Assembly (NCBI GenBank): GCA_018899795.1
Contig: JAHIHJ010000306.1
Span: forward strand, 1 to 13,874
Direction of reading: 5' to 3'
Length of the DNA: 13,874 nt
From: Methanobacteriota archaeon
GTDB lineage: Archaea; Halobacteriota; Methanosarcinia; Methanosarcinales; Methanoperedenaceae
The stretch's first letter is position 1; each line of letters starts with the position of its first letter. The position numbers were made by a program, and so were the translations under genes. Shown in pieces: positions 13,379-13,874 of this stretch. The notes below the pieces were generated by a model, which did no database searches, had not been told where the DNA came from, and was given only the letters and a program-made list of their open reading frames with translations.

Positions 13379-13753
13379 ATGGTCAAAGTTGAAGTCGTGA
13401 TGGATGAGAGGGCTTTGCTTGCAAGAGCCATGCTCAACCTCAGGCTGATAAAATTATCATGGGCTCTGTTCCTGATCCTTATCGGAGCGAGCTGGATACT
13501 TGAAAGCCTCAAGAAGATAAGCGGCGACCAGATGTGGGCTTTATTATATGCAGGGACGGGTATCATCCTGCTTTTGCTGAATCTTCTGAGGGTCATTTTT
13601 AAGCTAAATTTCAGCAGGTTCACTATCGGGCTCGGAGTTCTCGGAGTACTGATGGGTGTAGGAAATATTTATTCGCCAGGAACCATTTCGATCTGGGCTG
13701 CGATCGTACTTATCATAGGGTTAAGTATGCTACTCGGGGCGCTTAAGAAATAG
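13379..13753 (+). CDS. Small membrane protein downstream of aCPSF1, unknown function
   Basis: This 124-residue protein has a polar N-terminus (MVKVEVVMDERALLARAMLN) and four hydrophobic segments at about residues 24-43, 52-75, 81-97 and 103-121. It ends LLGALKK. No catalytic or lipid-attachment motif is visible. The ATG at 13379 has GAGGGAT directly upstream. A TTTAAA box about 28 bases before the start could be its own promoter, but the 36-base gap to aCPSF1 also permits cotranscription. I do not recognise a named family. Hydrophobic spacing resembles small multi-span proteins of the phage-holin or DUF type, which is not enough for a functional call. Confidence 0.75.
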   Translation: MVKVEVVMDERALLARAMLNLRLIKLSWALFLILIGASWILESLKKISGDQMWALLYAGTGIILLLLNLLRVIFKLNFSRFTIGLGVLGVLMGVGNIYSPGTISIWAAIVLIIGLSMLLGALKK

Positions 13754-13820
13754 TTCCGATATATTTATGTATGTAACCGAATTTTGAAATTGTGCCCACA
13801 GGCTCGCCTAAAATAAGAAA

Positions 13821-13859
13821 ATAAAAAAAGTCAAGGAGTTGCATTTTATTACAACTCCT
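13821..13859 (-). terminator. Hairpin plus T-tract terminator for a gene entering from the right
   Basis: AGGAGTTG (13834-13841) and CAACTCCT (13852-13859) form a perfect 8-base stem with a 10-base AT loop. Read on the minus strand, the stem is followed by TTGACTTTTTTTATTTTC, a T-rich release tract. The plus-strand side lacks such a tract. It therefore probably ends a minus-strand gene lying beyond 13874. The rest of 13754-13820 shows no gene. Confidence 0.55.
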
Positions 13860-13874
13860 GATCACTCATTTCTA

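Noticed and set aside
13754..13833. Possible RNA gene in the right-hand gap
   Set aside because: AT-rich with no cloverleaf or extended pairing apart from the terminator hairpin.

Overview
The window reads as euryarchaeal chromosome, about 42-45% GC by eye. Markers are the archaeal exosome superoperon, archaeal RNase P proteins, both 20S proteasome subunits, RNA polymerase subunit P, L37Ae and the transcription-termination nuclease aCPSF1/FttA. Promoters look like BRE/TATA boxes, and ribosome-binding sites are of the archaeal GGAGG or GGTGAT type. Gene order and protein style suggest the Methanosarcinales/ANME-2 area (for example a Methanoperedens-like archaeon), but that placement is inference. 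I see no tRNA, rRNA, CRISPR array, integrase, transposase or other mobile element.

Minus strand, about 7141 down to 394, is one long tightly packed operon: rnp3 (Rpp30), rnp2 (Pop5), a possible 46-codon ORF, psmA (proteasome alpha), sdo1 (SBDS), rrp4, rrp41, rrp42, rpl37ae, rpoP, a Brix-domain protein, and a Vms1/ANKZF1-like peptidyl-tRNA hydrolase. It joins tRNA 5' maturation, RNA 3' degradation, ribosome maturation, translation quality control and the proteasome. A small cysteine-rich protein (67-315), with a hairpin/T-tract terminator, lies beyond it. Upstream (7189-8004) is a separate TIM-barrel isomerase/endonuclease-like gene, and divergent from that a four-helix membrane protein (8119-8457).

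The middle part (8481-10586, minus strand) is a two-gene unit: a PHP-domain phosphoesterase followed by a CrtI/phytoene-desaturase-like FAD oxidoreductase. The plus-strand unit at the right (10760-13753) holds psmB (proteasome beta), aCPSF1/FttA and a small membrane protein. psmB has a leader with a perfect hairpin and a duplicated ribosome-binding-site-like element. The last 120 bases hold only a terminator hairpin facing the minus strand.

The most important anomaly is in rrp41, the catalytic exosome subunit. Its reading frame is broken by the equivalent of a one-base deletion near 3470-3474. A strong internal Shine-Dalgarno followed by GTG could allow the second part to be translated separately. 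I did not find a clearly new defence or mobile system; the window is mostly core information-processing DNA with several regulatory and organisational oddities.
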